The position numbers and the translations under genes are program-made. Positions 57,501 to 64,000 of a stretch of DNA of 64,000 nt are shown one piece after another. The stretch's first letter is position 1, and each line of letters opens with the position of its first letter. The notes under the pieces are model-generated. The model was not told where the DNA came from, did no database searches, and saw only the letters and a program-made list of their open reading frames with translations. The stretch comes from Microvelia longipes (Eukaryota; Arthropoda; Insecta; Hemiptera; Veliidae): positions 35,538,011 through 35,602,010 of the forward strand of contig JACMZG010001913.1 of NCBI GenBank assembly GCA_018340805.1, read 5' to 3'.

Positions 57501-57758
57501 AGGAACATACCAAACATCTCCTAACGTCAGATTTTTCCAAACATTATTAACCCTTGACTGTACACAAATATTTCCTTTTCCGACAGCTTTTAAAGTCTGC
57601 CCACTAGCCGTAGTAACTAAATGTTCATCAGTAAATTTGGTTAATGATTCAAACAAATTTTGGTTATTACACGTAGAATGAGTCGCTCCATTATCGATAT
57701 AGAAATTAACTTCGTCTCGTTCCACCAAAGAAACTTCATTAGACATAGTTAATGACAA
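54564..57758 (-). CDS. pol: Copia pol polyprotein: protease, integrase, RT, RNase H
   Basis: An uninterrupted 1,064-codon frame (first listed codon is TTG; it is presumably translated as an extension of gag). Aspartic protease: YIDNGATHS with catalytic Asp22 (Asn in the usual Ser/Thr position). Integrase: zinc-binding His168, His173, Cys198, Cys201; DDE triad Asp227, Asp288 and Glu324 (within TPELNGCSERDNRTLVE). RT: FDVKTAFL with Asp651, YGLKQAPRCWY, and YVDDG with Asp737-Asp738. RNase H: GYSDADLGG (Asp910), STTEAE (Glu951), VDNEAA (Asp986) and DQLADVLTKPL. Domain order integrase before RT is the copia hallmark. Copies element RNA and integrates the product. Nothing catalytic appears missing, so this pol could be functional. 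Confidence 0.95.
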   Translation of the reverse strand: MSLTMSNEVSLVERDEVNFYIDNGATHSTCNNQNLFESLTKFTDEHLVTTASGQTLKAVGKGNICVQSRVNNVWKNLTLGDVWYVPQLQKNLFSVLSAQDKHPKSSQFISNAKTCKFKIKKEVVLVGYRERNGGLYKIDFKIPELEKKNKAEHLNSVVSDQNLLQLYHERLGHQNKKHVKEVIERELNIKVKLDSDVCEGCLYGKAHRKKFGTRERAKAPGELIHSDVCGPFTTSNTGYRYFVLFKDDFSRYRYVYLMKQKSEVSEKLKIMLKSAKNLGVKVRELLSDGGGEFDNKEVRNILEQNGIKQSLTTPYTPELNGCSERDNRTLVECARSMMHAHNELPRHLWAELVNTAAYILNRSGPSSVENKTPHELWFKKRPSIKHFRIIGCECYAHIPKCKRKKIDKKSIKGILIGYEYGGYRIWNKENNQLIRSRDVTFKEETLDSKFSHQPVFFENKNDQENKYFHKTFGEEDTEGSKLSSTKDAENNVDEKQSTSNQDNSTSDRVLRDRSKLKKPERFEDYVAFVAASVATKIKTPETYSEALKSNEASDWRQAMDEEIKSLYENNTWVLDDLPENKKAIPCRWVYRVKANPDGSVERFKARLVVKGFSQRKGEDFDQTFSPVAKMTTIRTLLSVAAKEKLTLSQFDVKTAFLYGHLDDHEIYMKQPEGYSDGSERVCRLFRSLYGLKQAPRCWYKRFVDFIIQAGFKESVADPCLFIRQRGEDKVIIALYVDDGLVAASDKDKLKIFLNELRKEFQITTKNVNYYLGLEIHQNSDSSIKINQQAYTSKILERFGMSECKPAPTPILKQPPENPLIENSESGKADMKMIDEDIFPYRQAVGALMYLMVGTRPDIAYAVGVVSRTLEKPSLDDVTKVKRIFRYLKGTLNHGIDINQVLVKVLEGYSDADLGGDSSSGRSTTGVVCKYAGAVISWLSQRQTSVAISTTEAEVVAASEACREMIWLKRLLHEITNLSSAPVLFVDNEAAIKLANNPELHRRTKHIHIRHFFVRECVQHGYLNINRISTEDQLADVLTKPLHKPRMVSLLAQLGQNSLLKEGKC

Positions 57759-57864
57759 TACATTATTGGTACTTGTACCTGGTTTATTAGAATTATTTTT
57801 ATAATTTTTTCTTTTAGACCATTTTTTGTTTTTATTTTTTCTGCAAGTACACTGCTCTTCATCT

Positions 57865-58593
57865 TCAGCTTTTTTCTACAATTTCCTTTCCTTTAGGTTT
57901 GAATCTCGTAGCTAAAACTTCAGACTCTTCTACATTATCACTGTTTTTCTTAGCAAGCGCTCTTTCGTGGGAACATAGTTGGCTAGTTAGATTATCAATT
58001 GTTCGTTCACTTTTCGGCATTAGAAGCCAGCTCGACTTAAATGAAAAATATTCATCAGGCAATGTACCCAAGATCTTACAAATAAGCAAAATGTCTGGTA
58101 AACTATTTCCTTTATTACCTTCTTTTTCAATTTCAATACATAAATTAGTCCATACATTTTTAATTTTTGATAAATGCGAAGCAATATCATCATTTGAACT
58201 CATTTTGTACGTGAAAAATTGCAAACATAGATCGTAGGTTTTGTCTTCAGTAGGTCCATCATATAACCTATGAAGCTCAAGCCAAACTTCTCTAGCAGTT
58301 TGAAAACGCATAATTTTTTGAACATTTTCATTAGTCATATTGGTAGTCAAAGCTAGCAGCGCCTCACTGTCTGCCTTCAAAAATTTTTCGAGTTTCTTTT
58401 CATACTCAGCAACGTCAGCACGAGTAGCTGTAGTATCCAAACTTACATCTAGAGCTGCTGGCTTTACCAGAGTACCTTGAACAACATCAAGGCCTCCTGT
58501 TATGTTCCTAAGCAAAAGTTGTACCTTATATTTCCAGGTTGCCCAGTCACTTCTTCCTTCTAAGCGACCGATATTATATTTAAAATTTTCCAT
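57865..58593 (-). CDS. gag: Copia gag (capsid region), frame broken before pol
   Basis: A 242-codon frame from ATG at 58,593. The N-terminus (IGRLEGRSDWATWKYKVQLL) and the middle (VWLELHRLYDG, DIASHLSKIKNVWTNL, LPDEYFSFKSSWL) fit the copia-type gag/UBN2 family, which builds the particle. The frame ends at a stop just after a run of six A (near 57,872); a neighbouring frame without stops continues to pol. Copia elements usually have one continuous gag-pol frame, so a one-base length change in the A run, real or from sequencing, is the simplest explanation. The CCHC knuckle expected here is reduced to CTCRKNKN, with no His and last Cys, suggesting a small internal deletion. Confidence 0.88.
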   Translation of the reverse strand: MENFKYNIGRLEGRSDWATWKYKVQLLLRNITGGLDVVQGTLVKPAALDVSLDTTATRADVAEYEKKLEKFLKADSEALLALTTNMTNENVQKIMRFQTAREVWLELHRLYDGPTEDKTYDLCLQFFTYKMSSNDDIASHLSKIKNVWTNLCIEIEKEGNKGNSLPDILLICKILGTLPDEYFSFKSSWLLMPKSERTIDNLTSQLCSHERALAKKNSDNVEESEVLATRFKPKGKEIVEKS

Positions 58594-58705
58594 CTTAAAA
58601 AAATTTTAATATTTCTGTTTTGACTTAAACTTGGTAAACAAAAGTTTTTAAAAAAAATTCTTAAATATGTTTAAAATTCTTACCTATCATGCAGTCTGGA
58701 AGTAC

Positions 58706-58720
58706 TGGGCCCATAACCAG
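58706..58720 (-). promoter_or_regulatory. Copia primer-binding site
   Basis: The minus strand reads GGTTATGGGCCCAG directly after the 5' LTR. This is complementary to the anticodon arm of initiator tRNA-Met (CTGGGCCCATAACC), the half-tRNA priming site known from Drosophila copia. Confidence 0.92.
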
Positions 58721-58876
58721 TTGAAAAATAACACTTAGCAGAGTTTATACAACTTGAACATAACAAACTATATTGTACAGAATACAAGATTAAGATATTA
58801 AATTAAGGAACCTATTTGACACAACTTGACACGACAGATTATTGAAAGTAAATATATAAAAATAACAAACTCAACA
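58719..58876 (-). repeat. Copia 5' LTR
   Basis: Identical to 54,412-54,569; expected to carry the element promoter. Followed on the right by the duplication GTAAT. Confidence 0.92.
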
Positions 58877-58881
58877 GTAAT

Positions 58882-59310
58882 TTAGAACTAAAATAATCAA
58901 AATGAACAACCAAATCTATATACATCCTTGGTTAAATACGGAAAAGAGCTTAAAGAAAATTTCACTCGGTACAAGGTCTTTGCTAAATCTGAGGTCTCCT
59001 TTAGGCTTCTTAAATCTCTCTGATTTTGTAAGGAGCTCTTGTAGGGAAGGAGAGCTAGAAAATATCTCAGTAGAGGGGCAGATCCACATTGATTAATTGC
59101 CATTTGGGGTATTAGCTTCTACCGCATTCTAAGGGAACGTGGAAAGTCTTCCGAATTCCTTTCTTATAGACGAAAATCTTAGGAAGCAAAAAATATAAAG
59201 TGTTAATAATACCAACTGCGCCATTTATTCAGATTTGAGTGTTACATCAATTACTTGACTTACCATAGTTGCATCAACGGTATCTGCAAAGCTGAATTAC
59301 CGAGAGTTAA
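58882..59310. other. Non-coding flank
   Basis: Two overlapping opposite-strand frames at 58,897-59,103 are mirror products with no recognisable motif. Confidence 0.4.
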
Positions 59311-59316
59311 ACACAC

Positions 59317-59333
59317 ACACATATATAATATAT

Positions 59334-59393
<60 letters not shown>

Positions 59394-59484
59394 TATTATG
59401 TGTATTTTGTATACTTCTTGGTCAATGACTCTATGACACCTGTTTGGTTCAATAGTACTGACCGAACACCCGTATTATATATAT

Positions 59485-59527
<43 letters not shown>

Positions 59528-59532
59528 TATAA
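59317..59532. repeat. (TA)n microsatellites flanking a short unique segment
   Basis: TA tracts at 59,317-59,397 and 59,476-59,532 separated by about 78 bp. The second is the end of repeat C copy 2. Confidence 0.95.
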
Positions 59533-59544
59533 CTCTATTCATAA

Positions 59545-59785
59545 AGGACATAGATAAAGAAACACGGGATAAAGATGCTCGATGATCAACTACCAAAGAG
59601 CACTTCTTGAAATCGGAAAGGGAATGGCTATGGTGATTAGGTAAAGGTAAGTGTCAAGCTGTAGACGATCAAAAAATATACTCTGACCTACGGACTTGCG
59701 ACCGGGCCTTGACTTAACAGAGAAATAAGGATCTTTTAGCGTGACCACAAACGCTCCCCTCGTCAGGGGAGCATCTTCAGATCTT
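59545..59785 (-). mobile_element. Repeat C, copy 2, with a damaged hammerhead-like motif
   Basis: Inverse homologue of 52,590-52,845, on the far side of the copia element. Its 5' end (minus strand) has CTGAAGA (59,780-59,774) and a perfect 7-bp hairpin GCTCCCC / GGGGAGC (59,772-59,753), then GTTTGTGG where GAAACG would be expected. It looks like a core that lost about five bases. Confidence 0.7.
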
Positions 59786-59789
59786 CTAC

Positions 59790-61190
59790 GAAGTTGGAAA
59801 ATCTGAGATGAACCTCTGAAACGGCTTTTAGTTATACTCTAATCCCCTCCATACGAGCTACCTTAGAAAAATATTTAAAGAATACACGCAAAAAATATTA
59901 AGCAGTAACACCAACAGAACAAACCAAAAATCTTGATTAAATCTGAGTTTTAACCAGATATTTTAATTAATTTAATTAGATTATATCCAGCTTTTTAAAT
60001 GCCGACAGATGTTTAAACTTTAGATTAATTAAAACGAGTTTGAGTTAGATTTTATGAATATGGGCATAAGTAAATTAGATATTGTGTTTAACTGTTATTA
60101 CATTTTTATTTTGCCGCATCTGAAATGTTAAATATGTACTAAATAACAATACAGTATAAGTAGTGAGTAATAATATAGTATATAATTTATTTCATGTATA
60201 AACCTTTTCTTGCAAGCAAAGAAAGCTGAAGGTTTCATTTAAAGTTATTTTCACAAACTTCATATTTTCCTCCCACAGAAACTTTACACAATGTTATAAT
60301 TTTCTCACTAGATTTTAATAAATACACTTCTTGATGCTCCAAACAAAATTCAACGTTATATCACTAAATAAGACAATAATGGTGTACAGGGTTCTCAAAA
60401 CGTTTCCTCGCCTCGGATTTGCTACGCTCGCCACTGCGGACTCGCTACACATGCCGTAAGAATATAAAATTGCCTAAATTACAATTTAGTACATCTACGG
60501 AAATATTATAAAACTAGCAGTCTCTCATCCACTAACTGACCACGCTCGATGCTGCTTTACACCAATGAACTGTAAAAATCCGTGGAATATTGAAATGAAA
60601 TGTTGTATACTTTTTTTAAAGGTCTAAATTTGTCGAAAATGTCAACTCATTAGATAGATTTCCAATTAAATATTAAAATAACATTCCTATCTCCTAAAAT
60701 ATTTTTTTAGTAATAATTAGAACAATGTGTGTATTAAATTGTAAACCGAACCGATAATATTTTCCGAGTTTTGTAAATTAAGCAAAGTCGAAATTATGCT
60801 TAGTCATTATTTACGGTTAATATCAACGAATAGGTTTTTTAATAATTTTAAAACCAATATATGTTTTTTTTTTTAATAGGAGATCCTATATTCTCCTTAA
60901 AGGAGTACAAAAACTTCAAAAAAAAAAATAACAAGAATGAGTATATTTTTATTTAATTTATTTATTTGTGGTAGACAAAACCATTTATAATTCGTATGAC
61001 GGCTAAATAAGATTTATTTTTTTATAAAAATTATTATTGTAAATTATGATTGTTATTTATCATTGACATGTTGCCATTGTACTTTAAAATTGTATTTAAT
61101 GCAAATAAAATCTATTTAGGTAAATTTATGTTTTGAATTTTAGTTGCAAACACAATAATTTTTCTACGTGCCTACAGTATAAATGAGAAA
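59790..61190. other. AT-rich non-coding stretch
   Basis: Apart from a short R1-like inverse piece at 60,398-60,465 (GGATTTGCTACGCTCGCCAC), nothing recognised. Confidence 0.4.
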
Positions 61191-61194
61191 AATA

Positions 61195-62060
61195 AAAATT
61201 CTGGGCGGTGGTCCGCATGTCGGGCAAATTTCCTTTGGATGCGTGTTTCCGTGCTTTTTACATTATGTAAGTTTACAACTACTAAATAAATAATTCCGGC
61301 GCGGTGGTCCGCTGTCGGGTGAATTTCATTTAGATGCGTGTTTCCGTGCTTTTTTACATTATGTAAGTTTACAAACTACTAAATAAATAATTCCGGCGTG
61401 GTGGTCCGCTGTCGGGTGAATTTCATTTTAGAATGCGTGTTTCCGTGCTTAAACAACCAATTTCTTGCTTATTGCAAGAAACCATGCCCATTGCGTGGTT
61501 CCGGTTCATGCTTTAGAACCTAAGCAGTTACTCAATTGTCAAGCACTGCTCGTAACTCATTTTGTCTGTATTTTCCAAAGGAAATGCGCATAATTATCCA
61601 GTTGGTTGTACAAAACTATGCCTCTAAAATTAGAAGTACGCACTATTATTTGCACTAGTTTTTAAAGCTTAGTTACTTATCTTTAAGCTTAGTCAGTTTA
61701 TCTTTAAAGGTTTTAGAGCATTTCCTTTGGAAAATACAGACAAAATGAGTTACGAGCAGTGCTTGACAATTGAGTAACTGCTTAGGTTCTAAAAGCATGA
61801 ACCGGAAACCACGCAATGGGCATGGCTTGCATAAGCAAGAAATTGGTTGTTTAGCACGGAAACACGCATTCTAAAATAAAATTCACCCGACAGACGGACC
61901 ACCGCTGCCGGAATTATTTATTTAGTAGTTGTAAACTTACATAATGTAAAAAGCACGGAAACACGCATCCAAAGGAAATATTCGCCCGACGACATGCGGA
62001 CCACCGCGCAGAATTATTTTCTAGTTGTAAACTTATATTAGGTAAAAAAAACGATAAAAA
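61195..62060. mobile_element. Foldback family FB, copy 2 (large)
   Basis: Long near-perfect inverted repeat centred near 61,650. Left arm: three direct blocks of GGTGGTCCGC...GTCGGG...GATGCGTGTTTCCGTGCTT (61,207, 61,303, 61,399), then CCATGCCCATTGCGTGGTT, TCAAGCACTGCTCGTAACTC and GGAAATGCGC. The right arm repeats these in inverse down to GCGGACCACCGCGCAGAATT. Non-coding. Arms are very similar, so it is younger than the 36.6-kb copy. Confidence 0.85.
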
Positions 62061-62064
62061 AATA

Positions 62065-62285
62065 TTGTCCCTACTAGGATTTGAACCCAGGTACTCTGGT
62101 TGATTGCTCCGCATCCAATGGAAATTCGCCCAACATGCGGACCACGCGCCAGAATTACTAGTTGCTTATATTAAAAAAAAAACGGATAAAAATTTATCGA
62201 CCCTTCTAGGATGTGAACTCCCAGGTACCTGAGTTTAAGTTGTCCTCCGGACTCACTGCCCATTCAACTCAGAGGCCCAAAAAAC
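62065..62285 (-). repeat. Tandem tRNA-like B-box segments
   Basis: The minus strand contains GGTTCAAATCC (62,087-62,077), an exact pol III B-box, and a second, diverged version (GGGAGTTCACATCCTAGAAG) near 62,205-62,225, each preceded by ACTC-rich sequence and followed by AGTAGGG/AGAAGGG. They look like 3' halves of tRNA-derived units attached to the FB element. Confidence 0.55.
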
Positions 62286-62585
62286 ATTGAAAACGACACC
62301 TACTCGAAATTTATTTTTCAACGACCGTAAGTTTGGGTTTTCTATAAATTTTTGTGGTTTTTTCGACTTTTTGGTAACTTAAAGTGGTCGTAATCGACTT
62401 CGGACCGGTTTTCATTCGATTTAGCGCCCAAAATTACATAGAAAAAGACACCCTACTCGAAAATTTATTTTTTATCGACCTAAATTTTGGTTTTTGGTAA
62501 TTTACAATGGTTTTTTCGATTTTTAGGTCACTTAGAGTGGTCGTATCGACTTTGGACCGGTTTCATTCGATTTAGCGTTTTAAAA
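62280..62585. repeat. Two tandem units of about 155 bp
   Basis: CCCAAAAAACATTGAAAACG to CATTCGATTTAGCG, then CCCAAAATTACATAGAAAAAG to TTCATTCGATTTAGCG, with matching interior blocks (GGACCGGTTT, TTTTTTCGA, TTTATTTTT). A third relative lies at 37,330-37,460. Confidence 0.75.
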
Positions 62586-62805
62586 AACATAAATATTGGC
62601 CTTTTTCGCGGCAAAAAAATATTAACCCCTGAATTTTGCTGATTTTTTTTAAAATTTCGCTGACTCAGCAAACCGGGTTAATGACGTCACAAAAACCTGG
62701 TTTTCAATAGGGTTCGTGTCCTCTCGAAGGTTGATTTTTGTACCAAAGTTTGCTTAAAAATATTAATCCGTTCGAAAGATTGAGTGTTTACAAGAAAGTG
62801 TCTAG
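62586..62805. other. Non-coding
   Basis: Contains TTAATGACGTCACAAAAACC at 62,679-62,698, similar to motifs in MITE X; nothing else recognised. Confidence 0.35.
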
Positions 62806-62807
62806 AA

Positions 62808-62808
<1 letters not shown>

Positions 62809-62842
<34 letters not shown>

Positions 62843-62890
62843 GTATAATATATATAATATATATATACTATATATATATATAGTATATAT

Positions 62891-62921
<31 letters not shown>

Positions 62922-62985
62922 CTATATATATTATTTATATACATATATTATATTATATATAATATATATATATATATAGTATATA
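62809..62985. repeat. (TA)n microsatellite
   Basis: About 175 bp of TA with ATTATG and ACTATA interruptions. Open frames over it are artefacts. Confidence 0.97.
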
Positions 62986-63099
62986 AAGTCTCGCGAAAAT
63001 TTTTTTTTCGTCATTAGGGACCTCTGAAACGGATTTGTGTCGTGGTCCGAGGTTCGAATTCCGCCATGACGCCTATCCCATTAGCGAATTTTTTCCGAA

Positions 63100-63870
63100 A
63101 GGAAATTCGCTAAAATTAGGAAGAAAATTACTGGAATAACAATACCACATTTTACTTTTCCTCATTCATAGCGTAATATAATATAGAAAAAGTATTGTGT
63201 TTGCAAAAAAATGCAAAACTGGTATTGCACCTAATTTTTTCGTAGTAGGGGTTTTTAAGCCCTCCCAAGTAATTTTTACTATGTTGTCTGTCTGTTTTTG
63301 CATGCGTGTCTGTTCAACGTATCTCCTAGTTTATATATGCAACAGAATAGAAAGTAGGCACGAATCTTTTTAAGGTCTATTGGTGCTATCAGGATAGTAC
63401 TTATTCATGACGTCATTAAAAAAATAGTGACTTTGTCGAAAAAATTTGACGATCTGTTTTGAGATTTGGCACGTATGTAGGCATATATAAGACCAAAAAA
63501 AGTGTCGTTTAATTTCATGATCGGCATTACTTCAATTTTTATCAAATAATTTGTACACGTTTTTTAAAAAAAAACGTAATAATCATAAATTAGTACCAGT
63601 AAATGCACTAAATATGTATATTAATGCACTATAAATGTATATTAAGTTTCGTTTCAATACGGCAAGCATATGAACACGGAATGTATTTACTGTCTGAGGT
63701 CGAGCGAAGAGAGGCAGAAGACGAGCAGCACTACATTTAGTGATTTTTAAAATTTCAGGACGAGCGAAAAAATTCTAAAGCAGTGAGCATGCGCGTAGCG
63801 AATCCAATACGGTAAGGAAAAAATCCGAGACAACCCGTACTCGATTTTTAAACAAATTTTTTTTACTTAA
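63100..63870 (+). repeat. Dispersed repeat R1, longest copy
   Basis: Block order: AAAGGAAATTCGC, AAGTATTGTGTTTGCA, GCAAAACTGGTATTGC, TTTTTAAGCCCTCCC, TTGTCTGTCTG, CATGACGTCATTA, GGCACGTATGTAGG, CATGATCGGCATTAC, TTTCGTTTCAATACGG, GGACGAGCG repeats, GCGTAGCGAATCC, TAAGGAAAAAATCCGAG, CCCGTACTCGATTTTT. Both the 5' half (as at 11.7 and 35.8 kb) and 3' half (as at 15.8 kb) are present, which shows they belong to one family. No terminal repeats or coding sequence identified, so the class is open. Confidence 0.7.
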
Positions 63871-64000
63871 AATCGTAAATTTAACGTTAAACAATTTATA
63901 AAATCAAAATATGTTTGAAAAACTTTCAATCCGATCAAATTAAAACAATAGAAAATAAAATATCTTAAATACTACTAATTATTATAAAACCGAGAACCTA

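Larger units (their letters stand above)
54412..58876 (-). mobile_element. Copia-type LTR retrotransposon, young insertion
   Basis: A 4,465-bp element on the minus strand: 5' LTR 58,719-58,876, primer site, gag, pol (PR-IN-RT-RNase H order, diagnostic for copia/Ty1), polypurine tract 54,585-54,570 (GAAAGAGGGAAAG), 3' LTR 54,412-54,569. The 158-bp LTRs are identical by eye over their length and the 5-bp duplication GTAAT at 54,407-54,411 and 58,877-58,881 is perfect. Identical LTRs mean a very recent insertion. All pol catalytic motifs are intact. The only clear defects are a frame change and a missing zinc knuckle between gag and pol. Confidence 0.95.

Noticed and set aside
63040..63070. tRNA gene suggested by GAGGTTCGAATTCCG
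   Set aside because: Only a T-arm-like piece; stem pairing is poor and no A-box or acceptor stem is visible.

Overview
The window is AT-rich, intron- and repeat-dominated DNA from a metazoan, most likely an arthropod and probably an insect. The evidence is a copia-type LTR retrotransposon primed by half of initiator tRNA-Met, a GIY-YIG Penelope-like element (PLE), PIF/Harbinger-like and TA-target (Tc1/mariner-like) terminal-inverted-repeat elements, tRNA-derived SINEs and a 5S-rRNA-derived sequence. There are no bacterial features. Species is not assignable from the sequence alone.

Host genes: only one convincing host gene is visible, on the minus strand. One exon (50,596-50,686) has a textbook acceptor and donor, and a second (26,249-26,421, with its stop codon) encodes a single membrane-spanning helix followed by a basic cytoplasmic-type tail. 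Their splice phases match and the join creates an Asn-Gly-Thr sequon. If they are neighbours, about 24 kb of the window is one intron packed with mobile DNA. Three other short reading frames look more protein-like than chance (4,188-4,427 +, 34,355-34,543 -, 43,615-43,807 +), but I cannot identify them.

Layout. 1-10 kb: a TA-flanked MITE, a (TA)n tract, PLE-terminus relics. 9.7-18.2 kb: a foldback element, a nest of MITEs, a SINE, a PLE-terminus pair, and a 1.2-kb PIF/Harbinger-like element with minisatellite-filled inverted repeats and a broken Myb/SANT-like gene. 18-26 kb: a decayed 13-codon repeat, a 5S-like unit, a stack of three inverted-repeat elements. 26.8-27.5 kb: a minisatellite. 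27.6-33.5 kb: a strange G-over-C-skewed block unlike the rest, possibly uncorrected long-read sequence. 34-44 kb: MITEs, a foldback element with three 96-bp tandem units, a SINE. 44.06-48.96 kb: a composite Penelope insertion with a 12-bp target duplication. 49-54 kb: a PLE-terminus pair, the first host exon, a SINE, a palindrome array. 54.4-58.9 kb: a very young copia element with identical LTRs and a perfect 5-bp target duplication. 59-64 kb: (TA)n tracts, a large foldback element with tRNA-like boxes, and the longest copy of a dispersed repeat called R1 below.

The most interesting unifying pattern is a recurring motif, CTGAAGA / hairpin / GAAACGT, often in inverted pairs, at 5.5, 6.8, 25.7, 49.4 and (damaged) 59.8 kb, with a related form in the terminal repeats of the PLE and at 14 kb. 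It matches the catalytic core of a hammerhead ribozyme with a minimal stem III, as known for Penelope-like elements.
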